DNA of 64,000 bases. It comes from Ascidia mentula. Taxonomy: Eukaryota; Chordata; Ascidiacea; Phlebobranchia; Ascidiidae. The DNA lies in NCBI GenBank assembly GCA_947561715.1, contig OX387200.1, forward strand, positions 18,850,501 to 18,914,500, in the 5' to 3' direction. The notes under the pieces are model-generated. The model was not told where the DNA came from and did not search any database. It worked only from the letters and a program-made list of their open reading frames with translations. Position numbers and translations under genes: made by a program. Shown here in pieces: positions 29,101-43,165 of this stretch (its first letter is position 1; the number at the start of each line of letters is the position of its first letter).

Positions 29101-31368
29101 AACTGCCAGATCAAATGTGTAATACTATGTTGCTATATTTTACCCGGGTCATTAAATTCCTTGTGAGAAAGCCTTCCACAACAAATTTAATATATCGTCA
29201 CAAACCGCCCATTGTTGGCAGAACAAGCATGTTTAAACGCGATCTCGAAAGGCCAGAGAAAAGTACAACCTAACTTCCTGGGTCTTTTATGACGCAATAA
29301 AGGGATCTGTTTCACCATAGTTGGTGCTTTGTTCTTCAATCAAGGAAATCCGACACGGCGTCATGAGAAGGGCCAGTGCATTGGCAAACGATTGCGATTG
29401 CAGCCGTTCAACGCCTGCGTAAAAGAAACGACTTCCCGGAAAAGCAAATGCTAAGATATGTCAAATAAAGTTTGGCCTTTGTAAACGTTTCATTTCCCGG
29501 AAATCGTGAAATCCTGTATTTGCTAACCTTGTATTTGCTCGATTACGACGACACTGTTGGCAGCCTATTGAATTAGGTATAGTATTGACACTGGGTAAGA
29601 TAACTTTCAACGTGACGTTTACAGTGTTGGGCGTGTATATTTAGAAAGATCGGGGTTTTATATTTTAGGTACTTAATGCAAATTTACCCATGCGAAATCA
29701 TGTAACTAACTCTATTATACGAAAGTTACTTTCTACTGTTTACAAGGAACAATTATTGGCCTCTGAATACATTACAGAAAAAATCTATCAAAACAGGATT
29801 GTCAGTAACGTATCAGTTCAAAAAAATTACTTTTTTAAATAACTTGGTGCTGTCAACCTTCCTTAATGTTGATCAGGTTTTCCTCCTATGCAAAACATAC
29901 AACCAACACAACATGTTCCTCTACACAAACACTAGCGAGTACTTTCACGCAAAGCTTGGCCCATATGAGCAAATAAGCCCGCTTCAAACTGTCCCAATTT
30001 GTCACAGGAACATATAATTCTACATGCAAAATCAGCGCCTAACGACCTGTGTGAGCGGATTTTATAGGCGGGGCGGATGTCGGGCGTGCTCTCCCACTAA
30101 GGTTTAACAAGCTTGCTATGCTTCAAACCACAGTTCCTGGTACACTGAGATGTTGCTGCTACTGTTCCGCTCGCAGATTTAATTTGCAATACTGTATCAA
30201 AACTACACATGTCGGTCGTAGTATATATGCAATATGACGGCACTGTTGGTTTGCTTGGCCATAGTGTTTCCACCTTGTTTTCTCCGTAAGGTTGCACCTA
30301 GTTTGGTGCCCAACGGATGACGGTGATTGTATAGTCACCACAAAGTGGAAGGCTTTGCTTGGCCGTTTGGTCAGCAAAGTCGTCTGAAAGTCACACCAAC
30401 TGTACTGATGAGAACTTTTAGGTCGAAACAGTGGCCATCTGTCTGCAGCTTACACAAATCTACATGTTATATGTTCGCTAATAAACTGATTTTGTTCAAG
30501 GTCACTCCTGCCAAAAGAAAACGCTGTTGTGTCAGTTGGCAAATGAATTAACGACACTAAAGAAATTTTTAAACACACACCTTATCTTCTAGCATACAAA
30601 GCTTGACTCTTTGTATACAAAAATGAATATCACCGTATGCGTTTCAATCATCCAAAAACAACTTTCCCTGGATCACTTTGTTATTCCAAGCAGCCCTAGA
30701 TCTGACTTAACCGGTATTGCCATGGTTGTTTATCATCTGATTACTGTTTTCCGCCATGTGACTAACGAAGCTTATTGCCAATACTCTGTGCGGATGATAG
30801 GTTGTCGATACCACTGATAACAGCCCTTACACGCCTCTTATCTAATGGGAGAACAGTGAAGTGTTTGAATAGCCAGGTTTAATCAATCAAACTGCTTGTG
30901 TAAAATAATGAAAGAGCTCGTCTAGTTTCAATAAAACTAAGTTTGCTAATTCGCCTGACGATTTTTGGCAATATTAGAGATGTTTATTGCAGCGTAACAA
31001 AACAGTAAAATTGGAAGATTCGCTGCACACACTTTTCGTTACATGATATAGATACAACGAAAGAGACAAAAAAGATTTATTTATAAACATATTTCTTACC
31101 ATTCCATATTGCATAATTCATGAACAATTTATCTTATAAATCCTCCGCAGGAAACTATAATTTCAATTCTGACAACTAGTTGTTAGCAGTACTGTTACAG
31201 CTTATGACCATCAAAATAGGCTGAAATTTGTAAACACGAAAATGAGTTTACCTTGAGTAGACGAGTAGCCCGACTCATGACTAACCATGAAAAACCAAAC
31301 ACCGACTCGCCGCCTACACGAATGATCTCACCTGAGCAAACTGATGCCCTCGCCTCGATTCGCAACAT
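23152..31368 (-). CDS. ERG-like: ERG/FLI-type ETS transcription factor (PNT and ETS domains)
   Basis: Nine coding exons on the minus strand, all phases consistent: 31332-31368 (ATG), 28459-28579, 26485-26847, 25719-26281, 25283-25486, 24833-24922, 23794-23983, 23507-23641 and 23152-23266 (stop). The product is 605 residues. The pointed/SAM domain is about residues 360-430, starting [20 protein letters not shown], which resembles the ERG and FLI1 PNT domain. The next exon carries the ERG-typical linker [17 protein letters not shown], where vertebrates have DPYQILGPTSSRLANPG. The ETS DNA-binding domain spans about 461-545, with [11 protein letters not shown], the recognition helix [20 protein letters not shown], then RYYYDK and GKRYAYKFD. 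It is a nuclear DNA-binding regulator of GGA(A/T)-type sites. Odd points: the region before PNT is about 360 residues, longer than in vertebrate ERG, with a poly-Ser tract near 271-284 and a His-Asn run at an exon junction. The C-terminal tail ([17 protein letters not shown]...) is not the vertebrate one. Confidence 0.95.
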
Positions 31369-34300
31369 AATATTATGATGTCATAAGCGCCTCTTGTTCG
31401 TCACAGAGATCACACGCGGATCGAATTCGACAAGTGCGTAATGAGCATTGTTGTGTCACAATTCGGCGGACAATTGACAATCGGCCACGCTTCGCTTGTC
31501 GCACGTCACGTGGTCTAGCGGAGGGCCGGTCTTGACTTGTTATCAGAGTAATAATTAAGTGAAAAGCAACCCAGTTAATCGCGGGGCTCTCATAAAACAC
31601 GTTTGGGTTGCCCGACCAATCTGACTGCAAAACTTCCAGACACCATTATCAAGTAACGCTAATTGCTCATCAACAAAATTAATCATTCACCTTTCACGAG
31701 ACCGAACTTTACACGTTCGCGGTGTCCCGTTGTAATGTCGAAAACAACGAAATTGAAAGAGAATAATATTATTTTTCTTGCAAAAAGGACACACAATTTT
31801 TTTTCAAACTGTACATACTGCACCAATATTGCTCTGCATCCAGTAAAAACGCAAACTCTGCTCGAAAGTATCTGATGCACTCTTATCACCTAAAACGTCT
31901 TCGCTAACAAGGCCTACATGTAAATTTCAACTTCACCGGCCAAAAAAAGTAATAATAACTGGATTTTGGACATCAACTGTTTCGCCAGTGGCGAGCAACG
32001 AACCTGTGCCTGTTTATTTGGATATCTGAGTTAGAGCGACGAATTTCGCTGCAGGCGTGCGAAGCTAAGCATGAAAAGGCGCTTACCGAGCCTTTCCACT
32101 TTGCCCGAGGTTGAAACTTAACGAGGCTGGGCTACAAATCGAACCCGAATTTTGCAACGCGAAGCCGAAAATTGGAAGCGAGGCGAGGTCGCGTGCTCAG
32201 TTCGAGATAAACGCGCGCTGCGGTTTGTGCGAAGGAAAAAAAAGTTGGGACCTCCGCTTGCACAACAAACCTTGTTGTTGCCTATTGAGAAGAAACGCAA
32301 AAAAGGCGCACAAACAAACTGCAAAACACCTGGAAAAATCCTTTACCATAGCAATACTATTCAACGAGGACACAACAAAAGCGTGACTGTCAAATCCCTT
32401 ATTCTGATAGGCAGTAATTCCTTGGAGGCGCTTTACCCACGATATACCATATGTATTATTCACGATATTTTGTCTCCGTGGCATAAATAGACAAAACAAT
32501 GGAAGTATGTGAATCTTTATTCATACCTCTGGCCTGAAAAAGAATTGATATTAAAACGGGTGATTGTCACGTACTCGCAAAACATATATGCCAACCAAAA
32601 ACCGTCCGTCTAGAAGAGTAAACGCAATTGACATTCAGATAATTGCAAAAAAACGCGCCGAAATGACAGGTTAGCGAGTGTCATGGTGTGTTTTGCAGTT
32701 CTTAATAAGGGTAAAGCGTACCCGGGTATTATGCTAATAACGTTTCCGACCACAAAAATCACACGAAATGAATACGAAATATGAAACAGCTCATTATTAT
32801 TTGGCGCCAAGTTCTGCGTTCATAACCTGGACGAGCACCGAAATAATGGCCAACAATACGTGTATTTTAACATGCTATGTAGTGTGCAGTTTTAGCTTTG
32901 CTGCTGCAAATCAGCGGAGAAATACACTCTTTCAGTGCGAACGAGCATCATTTAGCCGAAAAAAAAACGGCATAGATTGTGCATACCTCCCCCGCCACTG
33001 ACACACCTGTTTCGATTACAGCGGCGATGAAGCGAATGACACCGTACACTTTTTTCTGTAAAAGTCGCTGCGATGATATCCAATATCCAACTAATACCGG
33101 CGCTCTAACTACCCGGCTCTGTATGTTGAGACAAGTTGATTAAAGAGAGGTCGCATTTACATGCTTTGTGACGACGGGTTTTGGGCTCCACCAGACCCAG
33201 ACCAAATAACCTGCTCGGGTTGCACTATCCTCCGTCGCGACTCGCCAAGGGTTAAGCAAACAGTCGGCTGGGAAACAGCCAATTCACTTTGCAAACCCAA
33301 CAAGACTCGCTATCAAATTTCCAGCCCAGCTAAACACGGACCATACATGACTTTTTTCTGGCAAAGATGTCGTTTTCAAAAACTAGGCAATATTTAAACG
33401 ATAACACTAACGTATAGGGATATAAATGTGCAATAAAATATGTTTGCAGACGGGCTCACAGATTGCGATAATTACCGTGATCTGGCAATGTAACGTTGAC
33501 GCTGGCTGTAACGGCACCCGAACAAGTCAAAAATGAATGTGTTGCTGTTGCGCTTCAATAGCTGGACTCTCGGTTATGGCATTAAAGGTTGGTTCACTTA
33601 ATAAGTTACGCCCAGTCGCTATAAAAAGACACAATAAAGACGTGATTAATAAATGTAGCAGTTGTCCCGCAAGATTTAGTCACCAGCAAAACACTTCATG
33701 CTACATACAAATCCAAAGTTTACTGATATGTGTTGACGATAAAGCTAAAGAGTTTATATTTGGAAACTCAAGACGCCACTTAATTCAAAAAGAACATTCA
33801 CATACTCGGACACACGCATAACGACCATTCGACCATTTATAACTATTCGACTTTTTTGAGAAAACGGTGAAGTTTTGGCGATGTTGTCATTTACTCGTAA
33901 CAATACTGCCAGTCTTGTTACAATGTGCTGCAGTCAGTATACAGCGCAGACCCCAAACAGCGTTTTTTTTTCTTTAAACAATCAAAACGAGCCGGCACCC
34001 AAAGTCAAGGGCATCAACCTAATCTAGTTAGAAATACTGCTACAACTGCTAAAAACATGCTTACAAACAAACAAACCTTTTACAATCTGCAAAAAGCTGC
34101 CAGGAATGTCGCCTAAAACCCATATTAGCATGGGCGAAAAGGCGCATGGCGCCGCTTGATGCTGGCAGAAAGATAATATCACTTTCCCTCGCACCAGCGA
34201 GTTTTTCACTTGGATCGCAAAGTAAAGCGAAAAGCAACCTCGACCCAGAGTGACTCATAACAGACCGTGTTTACTGGAGCGAAACGAAACAGTTCGAGAA

Positions 34301-37300
34301 AAGGCTCTGCAGCATATTGGTCTTCCCGGGTTTGTTTGTGTTTGTGTGTAGTGGCGTTTGGGTGTAAGGGGGTTTAAACATTAATGAAACGCGACCTACA
34401 TAACGGCAAGCGCTCGTAATCACATCGCTGACAATTTTGATTTGAAGTTTCTTTACCCAATAATGCCTTATCAGGTTTTTGAGTATGTTTGGCGAATATG
34501 TAGTGTAGTTGTAGTCCTAACACGGCTTTACAGTGAAGCAGAAAAACTGCCACATAAACTAGACCTAAGTGTAACTCAACCTCAAGAAAACTTTGCTTTT
34601 TTGACATGGCCATGTTCTAACTTCCTGCAAATTACATAAAACAACACAAGTTCCATGAAAAACATGACACGTTTTACAAAACCAAATTGAACTTGTAACA
34701 AAAAAATATAACTGCAGTTAACGAAAACAGTCACCTACCGATAAAGCTGTTGAAATTGTTTTAATACTACCTGATGACCAAAGGTATTTTGCCCTTTGCT
34801 AATGTTGTTCAAATTAACACTACACATCTCAGAAAATTATAATTGTTAAACCTTTAAAATGATTCAATTGCTGAAACGAAATTCCTAAGATAGGCCTTAA
34901 ATATGTCCGTGGGTGCTGAAGCGGTCACAAACATAATTTACACATGTCTGCCGTCGCTTTCCTTCACGTATCAAATTCAACAGTTAATTACTGTCATGTT
35001 TATTTGCTACACAACGCCTAAAACTATTAAAAAGATTGGTAAACAACCCTCAAACAAACAACCCTAGATCAGCCTTGCACAAAAAGACCGGCCTGAAGCA
35101 GCAACAGCGCATTTTTTTGACGACCGAACAAGCTGCCAGTCTTTCAGCTGAGCTTTCTCGTCTCGAATTCAACAGGACGCATAGCAAGACGCTTCAAACC
35201 ATAGGCTTCGCGCAACAAGTAGACTCACGTTGATCCCCTGGGTATTGAAACGCAATCGCGCGTGACTGCTGTTATTGGAGCGAGACGGAAATTGAACAGG
35301 GTGCGAAATGAATGCACATGAAGACAGCAGGGTAAAAAATATCACCATTTTAAAAACATGCATCAGAAATAAAAAGAACTATTTTAATCTTTCGTTTGCT
35401 GTCTGTACTGCGCTGCGCATTTGAAATATTTTGTCCATTTTGAAATTACTTTATTGGCGGACGTCGCGGGAACCAGTGGAAGGAATACTTTATTTCCTGA
35501 TCAATTTGGCAAAAATCAGTGATTAATTAAATAATGCTTCGCAATTTGAAACCCCAAACACGTCTAATGTGTTTTCAAAATTATCCACTATATGTTTTTC
35601 CCTCCAGCTGTCATTATTGATTACAATTCTGCCGCCGAGCGTTGTTTTTTTTCTACGAATCATTTAAACCCACCTCTTCTCCTTAAATCTTCGCTCCGAC
35701 GAAAACAAGGCCGAAACCTTTGGTAATCCACCACTTGTTGTTGTGCTACCAGTGGTCTGTAACCTCCAGTACAGTTTCTCATTGGTAAAAACGACGGGAC
35801 TTCCCCCATGTTAAAACTTCCTCCAGCGTTCCATTCCGTGTAAGGAATCATTTTTCAGGCGAGAGAATACGGTACCACAATTTTTTCGTTCAAGTCTTGA
35901 AGCTCACAGTCTGAACATGGCTTGTATAAACTAATTGCCTTGCATCCCGTGAATTATATTTATCGCACTGTTAAGCATCAGAAAATAGGTTATAACCTGG
36001 CTTGTATTTGTTTACAGATAGTCAACTTCTTCATTCTGTGAAAACACAAAATATATAATCTACATGATTTAAGAGGTGGTAGCCAACTTGGTTAATCTAG
36101 TCAATTTTTAAACTGGAAGGAATACACAAAACTATTGGAATAATAAACTTTTCAGAAATATGATAAAAATATGAACTGCTTAAACCACAATTAAAGTTTC
36201 CGATTATCGTACCTAAAGTTTACTAAAATATTTTAAATCATGCTATTGTTTTTATAGCTCAAGAATATGAAATCCAAAATATGATCCAGAAGACATTGTC
36301 TCGATTTTAAACTCAAAGTATGGTCCATTAACTACACAGCAGTCGTATTTATAACCCCCGAGCGAGTTTTCTATCGACCTGTTTTGATCAAAACCCACGT
36401 AAAAACTGGGCAACAGACGCAAAAAAACGCCCTTCTCCTTATCTGGAGTTTTGCGAGCGACGTTCGGATCGCTTCGGTAATTTTCGGATTTCTTCGCATT
36501 GGCGTGCATTGCCGAAGCTTGTTTACCTGGTTGCGTGGTCTAGACGCATTATTTGAAGCGTAAATATCAGAGGCGCGGAGGCGTTTACCCGCTGTCTGAT
36601 ATAAGGTTAACAACAATGCAACTTCAGTCTTTAATCTTATAGTTTGTTTGACTATGTTGGCGCACGCAGCTAATCATAAAATGTAAGTCGTTTGGGGAGT
36701 TTTTAGAACTGGTTGCTGGTAAACAACTATAACTTTTTGTTAACAAACATTCTAGAAACGTCATTACACCGTATAGCCGCGCTATAATGATCGGTATTTA
36801 TGGCTAAAATCCATCTTAAGCTGTTTTTTTACAGATTCAATACATAACACCATCTTTCAAAAACAAATTTTAATCAGTTTTGACTTGTGTTTAGGTTTAG
36901 CGAAGGGGTTGTATATAAAAAGAGCAGAGTTTGTATATCATTTTATTAAACAAAAACAAGTTTTTCAGTTTTCTGAACCAATGCAACAAACAAACATTAA
37001 AAAACAACGGATTCCGACGTCGCAAAAACGAATTCAGATATTTTTAAAGCAATGCTGCGCAAACCTTTTCTCCCAATTTCGCTTTCGGTAAACCCATACC
37101 CGCCGCAATAAAACAGCCTTTATCAAGATATCTCGGCATGCAAATTTCCAGACAGTCTGTGAACATAGTTTTCGTCGTTTTCGAATCTAAAATTTCTTCC
37201 ACTTCCGGCCGATTACGAGCGTTATTTCCCTTGCTGTTTTTGCCGACTGCGGAAGCATGTTAACGTTCACCGAAGCGCGCAGATAACATCGGGAGCGTCT

Positions 37301-38773
37301 CTAACGACGCAGACGCCCAAAATCCGGTGTGAGGTCCCTAATCCTGTTTGGCTTCCTATCTCTCACAATACCAAGGTTAAGATGGGTATTTAAAGCGGAT
37401 GCATCACGTGTATTCGGATAACGTTGAGGTTGCGAAAGTCCTTGCGTCGGTTTGACGGCTATCACGACTCGAATCAAAATCTGCGGAAAAAACTCCCGCC
37501 CGCGCAAAATCGCATCCTCCCTTGCGACGCAGGAAAGACGCCATAAACGGTACTTTCCCCCAATTCTACGTGGTTGATGCGGAAACCCGATCGCTCGTCG
37601 AGGTTTGGTAAAGGAAGTGGCGAAGTTCCAGCGACAAGAAGGCTTAATTGGGGTTTGGGGATTTCTGTACCACATTATACTGTCGAGGAATACCAAGTTT
37701 TGTATGAAGGAAGAGTTTGCGGACACGGCGTCGTGATAGAGCCCAGGACACGTGAAAAGAGTCATCTCCTGTTTGTAGGTCACAGCTGAATTACGATATT
37801 TGTACAGGCAGTAATTCTGACTCCTCGCCGTTAATAGATCATTTGGGTCGCTTTAAATTAGGATTTTTCGCTCGTGTTTTCAGATTTTCCAGCTCAGGAG
37901 AAATGTACAAACCACTGTACACAGCATGATATCCGAAAACATAACACATGGAGGTTGTTATTCGGTTTATTGAACTTTTAAATTGTGTTCGTGGTTTTGA
38001 CAAAATAGCTACATATGTTGTTGAAACATTGTAGCGAAAATGTGCATAAAATTCACACCAAGAGTATTGAAATCAGCATTTGTGTATAAAACATAAACAA
38101 TGTGTGTTTAAACAACACCATAAAATAAAATTTCTATCATTAAATTTCAAAATTGTATGCTTTCAAAAAAGTGTTATTTGTTATTACACATTTTACAATT
38201 TGAGAGGAACTAAATAAACGAACTAAAATCGAGTTTTAGATAAGAGATAAACTTTTTTAATTGACGAGTAGATTAGTTTACAAAATTAGAAAAGCATTTT
38301 TTTCTCATTTCTTTTAATTTCTTTTTAAAGTGTGTGTATGGCCACAATGGCCAATTGAGTAGTATTGAACACCATATATTAGGCAAGGCTTTACATGTAG
38401 CGATATTAGTTTGCGACGAATGTATAGTGCTTAAGATCATCATGTATTGGCAAGGACTTGTAAAATCATCTGCAAAACGAGTTTGCGGTGAATGTAACTG
38501 GCACGTTTTTGGGTTAATGAAAAACCTGATACTAGAATTGTCTGACGGAATTTACGCGTTGTGCAAAAGTTGTGAACTGCGGGTTGATGCAAAATTTGCT
38601 TTGGAAAATGTTTTGTTAAATTCGGACGGGTTTTTGGAAAAGTGCAGTGAAAGAGTGTGACGCGAAATTAAGGTATCGTGGCGCAGGCCATATAGTGAAT
38701 TATTTAGACGTTTATAGAAGAATGTTAGTCGTACTATACAGAATAAAAGTACATATGTCGACTTTTGAGGTAG
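31369..38773. other. Gene-poor interval upstream of the ERG-type gene
   Basis: About 7.4 kb between the ERG-type start and the 3' end of the SLC7A9-like gene. It presumably includes the ERG-type promoter near 31370-32200. No coding exon, RNA gene or clear repeat was recognised. The longest open frames (37301-37783 minus, 160 codons; 38334-38660 plus, 108 codons) show no known domain or splice context. Confidence 0.45.
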
Positions 38774-41700
38774 CTACGTTTCTTTGGAAATCGGATGGTT
38801 AGGCGGTGCCAATTGCAGGAGATTTTGCAAGAACGTTGTGAAAGGTTCTGAAAAAGAATGGTAATTTCAGATATACTTACACGAACGGTTGTTTCACTAT
38901 GGTATATTATGATTGTTGTATCAAAATTTACAATTTGTCATTGCAGTTGTGGCGTCACACACATATCGTTTACTTTTCCTTATTTATATTCATATTATGC
39001 CACAATGACTTATATAATGTACTTTAATTGCTGTGTATACTTCTATGCTTACAACAAGGCAATTTGACATCTATTCAATTGCGTATGAAATTTAGATGTT
39101 TTATATGTAGGTATCAGTATTGAAATACTATTCCAACTTACTCATGAACACGAGGTCCACTTTGTAATAGATAAAAGGAAAGTAGAAAAGGAGGCCACTA
39201 CATATGAAGAGGGCCGCATAAAGATATTCCCACGCCGGTTGAGTTATTATAGGGTAGAATATGAGGTAGAGGGCGATGATAACGACTACAATCGGAATGA
39301 AAATTGGAACCTGAAATTCAGAACTTTAATTAGAGACAATGTTGGCAATATTTCGGTACGTTTTCTTGGTTATTTTAATAGATCTTTTTATAAACACAAC
39401 AATTTAATAACAAAATGAATCGGAAAGAGATGTGATAGTAATGGCTTTGACACCTAAGTAATGTTGTTCAGAAAATAATCTCATGAAATGAAGACAGATG
39501 GTTAGCATATTGCCTGTACCCAGTGTTTTCATAACAATTGTCTTGAGGAATCCTCACCCATTGGTTAGCGAAACGTAGGTTGATTATAATGTAAGAACAA
39601 GCTATACCAAAAAATTACGTTACGCTTGGCAGCAACAGTAAGAAATAGTTATGTGCCATAAAACGACCACAAACATAAGTTGCAAATGCGAAGGGTGTTT
39701 TAACCATGTATGGTGCTTTCAAACCTTATATGGTCTGTATCTCTGAGGTTGTGTCCTCCGGAGCACGATAAGAGCAAGAGCGGATCCACCGTGGAAAACC
39801 CACATACTGAAGGAGAAATAGTTGACCAGAGAATCGAAGTCGTTTGGAACGAGGACCAGGAGTGCGATTAAAGTCTGCAGAAAGATGAATTCGTTCTTAT
39901 TACGACTGTTGTTAGTGATGTACTCAGACTATACATACGTTAAAGAATATTGCGGCTACCGGAGTAACCCTTTTTTTGTTCACCATCGCTAGGACCTCGG
40001 GCATATGACCGTTTCTTGCAGCCGTATAGATTATCCTTGAATAATAAAAAGTAAATAAACTAAGTAAAAAAAGGAAAAGTTTAAAGCTTTTTCCATATGT
40101 GATTTGCAGATTTGCGGTCCTACGGCAGAGCGTGATTCTTCGTAAGGGATCACCATCATATAAGCGCCTAACCCGACAACCTCTGAGGTTTTATCGGTAT
40201 CCATGTAACGTTTGCTTGTTTAATTCATTTACGTTGTAGTTTTTAGCGCAAAAATATAAAAAAATTAACAGCGAGCAATCAAGTTTTTTTGTGATCACAG
40301 GAAGAATTTTACCTGGGTCCTGTTATAGTATATCCATTACAACCCCCGAAAGTAGAAATAGCGACACCTAGTGGAATTATCCACGCCATGATTCCCAGAA
40401 ACTTCGCCCCGAAAGTCTGAAGGCAAAAAAAAGTTTTTAACGCATGTCGAAGTCGGGATCTGAAACAAAACATTCAAAAATAAGAAAGTTGAGTTGTTAC
40501 CACGGCAACTGCTCGAGATGACATCATTTCCATGAGTGTGAGTCCAGCGTAGTACGCTGTGTTTGTAAACAGGTATACCAACGTCACAAGGGGAATCCCG
40601 ATCATTATTGCTCGAGGAAGGTTTCTGTGCAAAACAGTAAGTACATTGGATATAAGCGCTACAGGGGGCAAGCAATACAAAGTCTCAAGTCTCACTCAGT
40701 TGAATGAATAAATAAGTAACTATTTTCTGTATGTTGCGGGCCCGCCTTTATAAATTACATGATGAACTGCAAAAGTCGTTACCAACTACAATGTATTGTA
40801 TCTTACACGGAGGGATTTTGAAGTTCTTCTGTAATGTAGTTGAGTTGATTCCAGCCGTCGTAAGCCCAAAGACCCTGATAAAAGGAGGTGCCGATCGTTG
40901 ACCACTGGATGTCGCCGGAGAAGCTGTTTTCCAGGTTGTCTGTCACGTCTGTCATAACAAAGGTTCAGATGCGCGTGCTTGTGTCCAAACATCATAGAAA
41001 ATAACATATAAGTCAAACACGGGATAGAAATAGCATAGAGTAATTTTTGTACCTGTAGATAGGGCGTATATCCCAGTGCAAATGATAATGAGAAGGGCAA
41101 GCAACTTGGCCACCGTGAAGACGATCTGGATACGTGCAGCCATCCTTACGCTGTAGCAGTTGAAGAACCCCACCAACACTTTGTGTAAAAAAGGTTTTGT
41201 ATCAAAATCTTTTGGTAATATAGTCACGGTTGCACAATTATAAAACCTGCATTGTTTCAAAATCACTGCATCGTTTTGCGGAAAATAAATATTAGAAAAG
41301 TTATCGCAACCTCTCGGAAATATTTTGAAATTTAACTCAATGGAAACGAAATATACTTACATATGGCGCATGCACTGGCCAGTTTAATCGCCATTGCAGG
41401 AACTTCGTCGCAATCCGCAAAGAACGGGCGTACAACGTACTCCCCAAACACCAAACCTGAGAAATATGTGGATATCGTGGTAACTTTGTATGCGTTTATC
41501 GATTAATCGATCACTCAATCCAGTTAACGACCACCATAAGGATGCACGTCATAAACATGAAACGGGTCATTGTTGGGAGAGGGGTCAAAACCGACTAAAC
41601 AAAACATTATTTTTTTACCAAAACGTAAAATTTATTCCATATTTCAGAAAAGTAATTTTTTTTATAAACCGAAAATGCAAACGATGCTCGACTGGAACTT

Positions 41701-43013
41701 GACATAAATAAAAGGTTATCAGTCGATGTCCCCGCGGCGCAACAAATTGAACTAATAAAACGCTCACCGATAATTGCAACAGCAGATGGCTTTAGAACAA
41801 TGGAGGATGTCCATGCGAATAAAAATGCCGGCACTGGGCCGAAGGCCTCTTTCAAGTACGGGTATTCCGCCCCTGATTTTGGGATCATCGTTCCCAGCTC
41901 AGCGTAGGTTAGTGATCCTGGAGTGACGAGTAAAAATAGCATGAGGTATAGGTGTCGGAAACTCGATACGCTTGCGCAACATGTTGTATTTTCGTGTAAG
42001 CGAGTATATGACAAAATGTGGCAGGTTTAATATAATACAAGATGAAAAAATGAAAATATGTTCAACCGCCAATTGCATCAAAAAATTGTTTTTGTGTGAG
42101 CGTTAAAATAAAACGTGACATGGTTCAGTTTCACGAATTCTTAGATGTTTTAGGATCTCAATAAGGTCCGCATGAAAAGTAGGCAAAGTCTTCTTGTCCG
42201 CAACGAATTTTAAACATTATCACTGAAACATAGCTGAAACATCTGAGAATTCGTAAAACTGTACACCATGTCACGTATTATTTTGACGTTTACACAAACT
42301 ATAACATATTTTAGCTGAAACATAGCAACAACTGCTAAAGCAAAGCGACCAATGTTTTACCAAACGTAGCAACGATTCCACATAGAAGCCAAATGACAAG
42401 ACTGGCCCCAATGGATCCAACATTCCTAAGAACGCCGACAGGTGAGATGAAGATTCCACTCCCTACCATGGATCCCACTATTACACTCACTCCACCCAGA
42501 AGTGTGATCTAAAGTGAGGTAATTACTCGTAGACAACAGAGCCGATAGTGTGTTTTAGAGTGATCTGCAGACAGCGCCACTGTTTCGACCGTATGAGACA
42601 TATAGGTCAAAAATTAACTAAAAATAGGAAACCAACAGAAAGTGACGACAGCGATTACATGCAACCACAAAGATTAATCCGTTTATTATCAGTTACGACA
42701 CGTTGTGCAACTTTTATTGCGTCGTTTTTGTTTTGTTCCGCTTCTATCTATTATCTATGTTCTTTAGTGTTCATTTCTTTTCAAACTTTATGAAAATTAA
42801 AAAAAAAAACGAATATCGTTTCAGACACGTCAAAAAAAGTTTTCCTTTATTTTAATTTCTTTAACATGCATTTCACAAAATAAAAAAACAATAGCAGAAG
42901 TTTACCTCTCGCTTTAAGTGTAACTTTTTGGATAAATCTTCATCAGTCTCCAGAAAGTCCTTCGTTATTGTTATTTCCCCCCATGTCTCTTCGTTATTGT
43001 TATTTCCCCCCAT
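38774..43013 (-). CDS. SLC7A9-like: b0,+AT-like light-chain amino-acid transporter (SLC7 family)
   Basis: Twelve exons on the minus strand join in phase: 42906-43013 (ATG), 42361-42508, 41768-41917, 41361-41456, 41053-41178, 40807-40948, 40501-40624, 40313-40416, 39939-40035, 39725-39874, 39142-39310 and 38774-38847 (stop). They encode 495 residues; human b0,+AT has about 487. The protein is a 12-TM APC-superfamily exchanger. Diagnostic segments are [13 protein letters not shown] in TM1, [51 protein letters not shown] and [10 protein letters not shown]. Cys151 (FFADCDEVP) matches the cysteine that light chains use for the disulfide to a 4F2hc/rBAT heavy chain. SLC7A9 is the best fit because the [16 protein letters not shown] block and the C-terminal [16 protein letters not shown] both match it. 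It would exchange cystine and dibasic amino acids for neutral ones at the plasma membrane. If the donor at 39142 is skipped, the frame stops at 39128. The start codon lies in a 29-bp tandem duplication and an in-frame TGA lies just upstream. Confidence 0.95.
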
Positions 43014-43017
43014 GTTT
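42960..43017 (-). repeat. 29-bp tandem duplication spanning the transporter start codon
   Basis: Two adjacent 29-base copies (42960-42988 and 42989-43017) differ at one base. Each contains one minus-strand ATG (43011-43013 and 42982-42984). Because 29 is not a multiple of three, the copies are read in different frames: MGGNNNNEE from the first, then [10 protein letters not shown] from the second. Only the first ATG is in frame with the transporter. Confidence 0.9.
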
Positions 43018-43165
43018 CAAATTCAAAGCAGACTTAAGTTTGCTTTCCGACTGATGCAAGGATTCTATCTGAAAGATACCGACAGTTGTTTGAATGGAAC
43101 AAAAGTTGAGTTTGCAAAAAAAGGTTGTGGGTCTCGGTTTTCAAGTAGGAGTAACGTATATTGTC

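Noticed and set aside
37301..37783. 160-codon minus-strand open frame
   Set aside because: No recognisable domain, overlaps an open frame on the other strand, and composition looks like locally GC-richer non-coding DNA.
38334..38660. 108-codon plus-strand open frame with three CxxC pairs (CDEC, CGEC, CKSC)
   Set aside because: Suggestive of a metal-binding fold, but spacing fits no family I know, there is no splice context, and it sits in AT-rich intergenic DNA.
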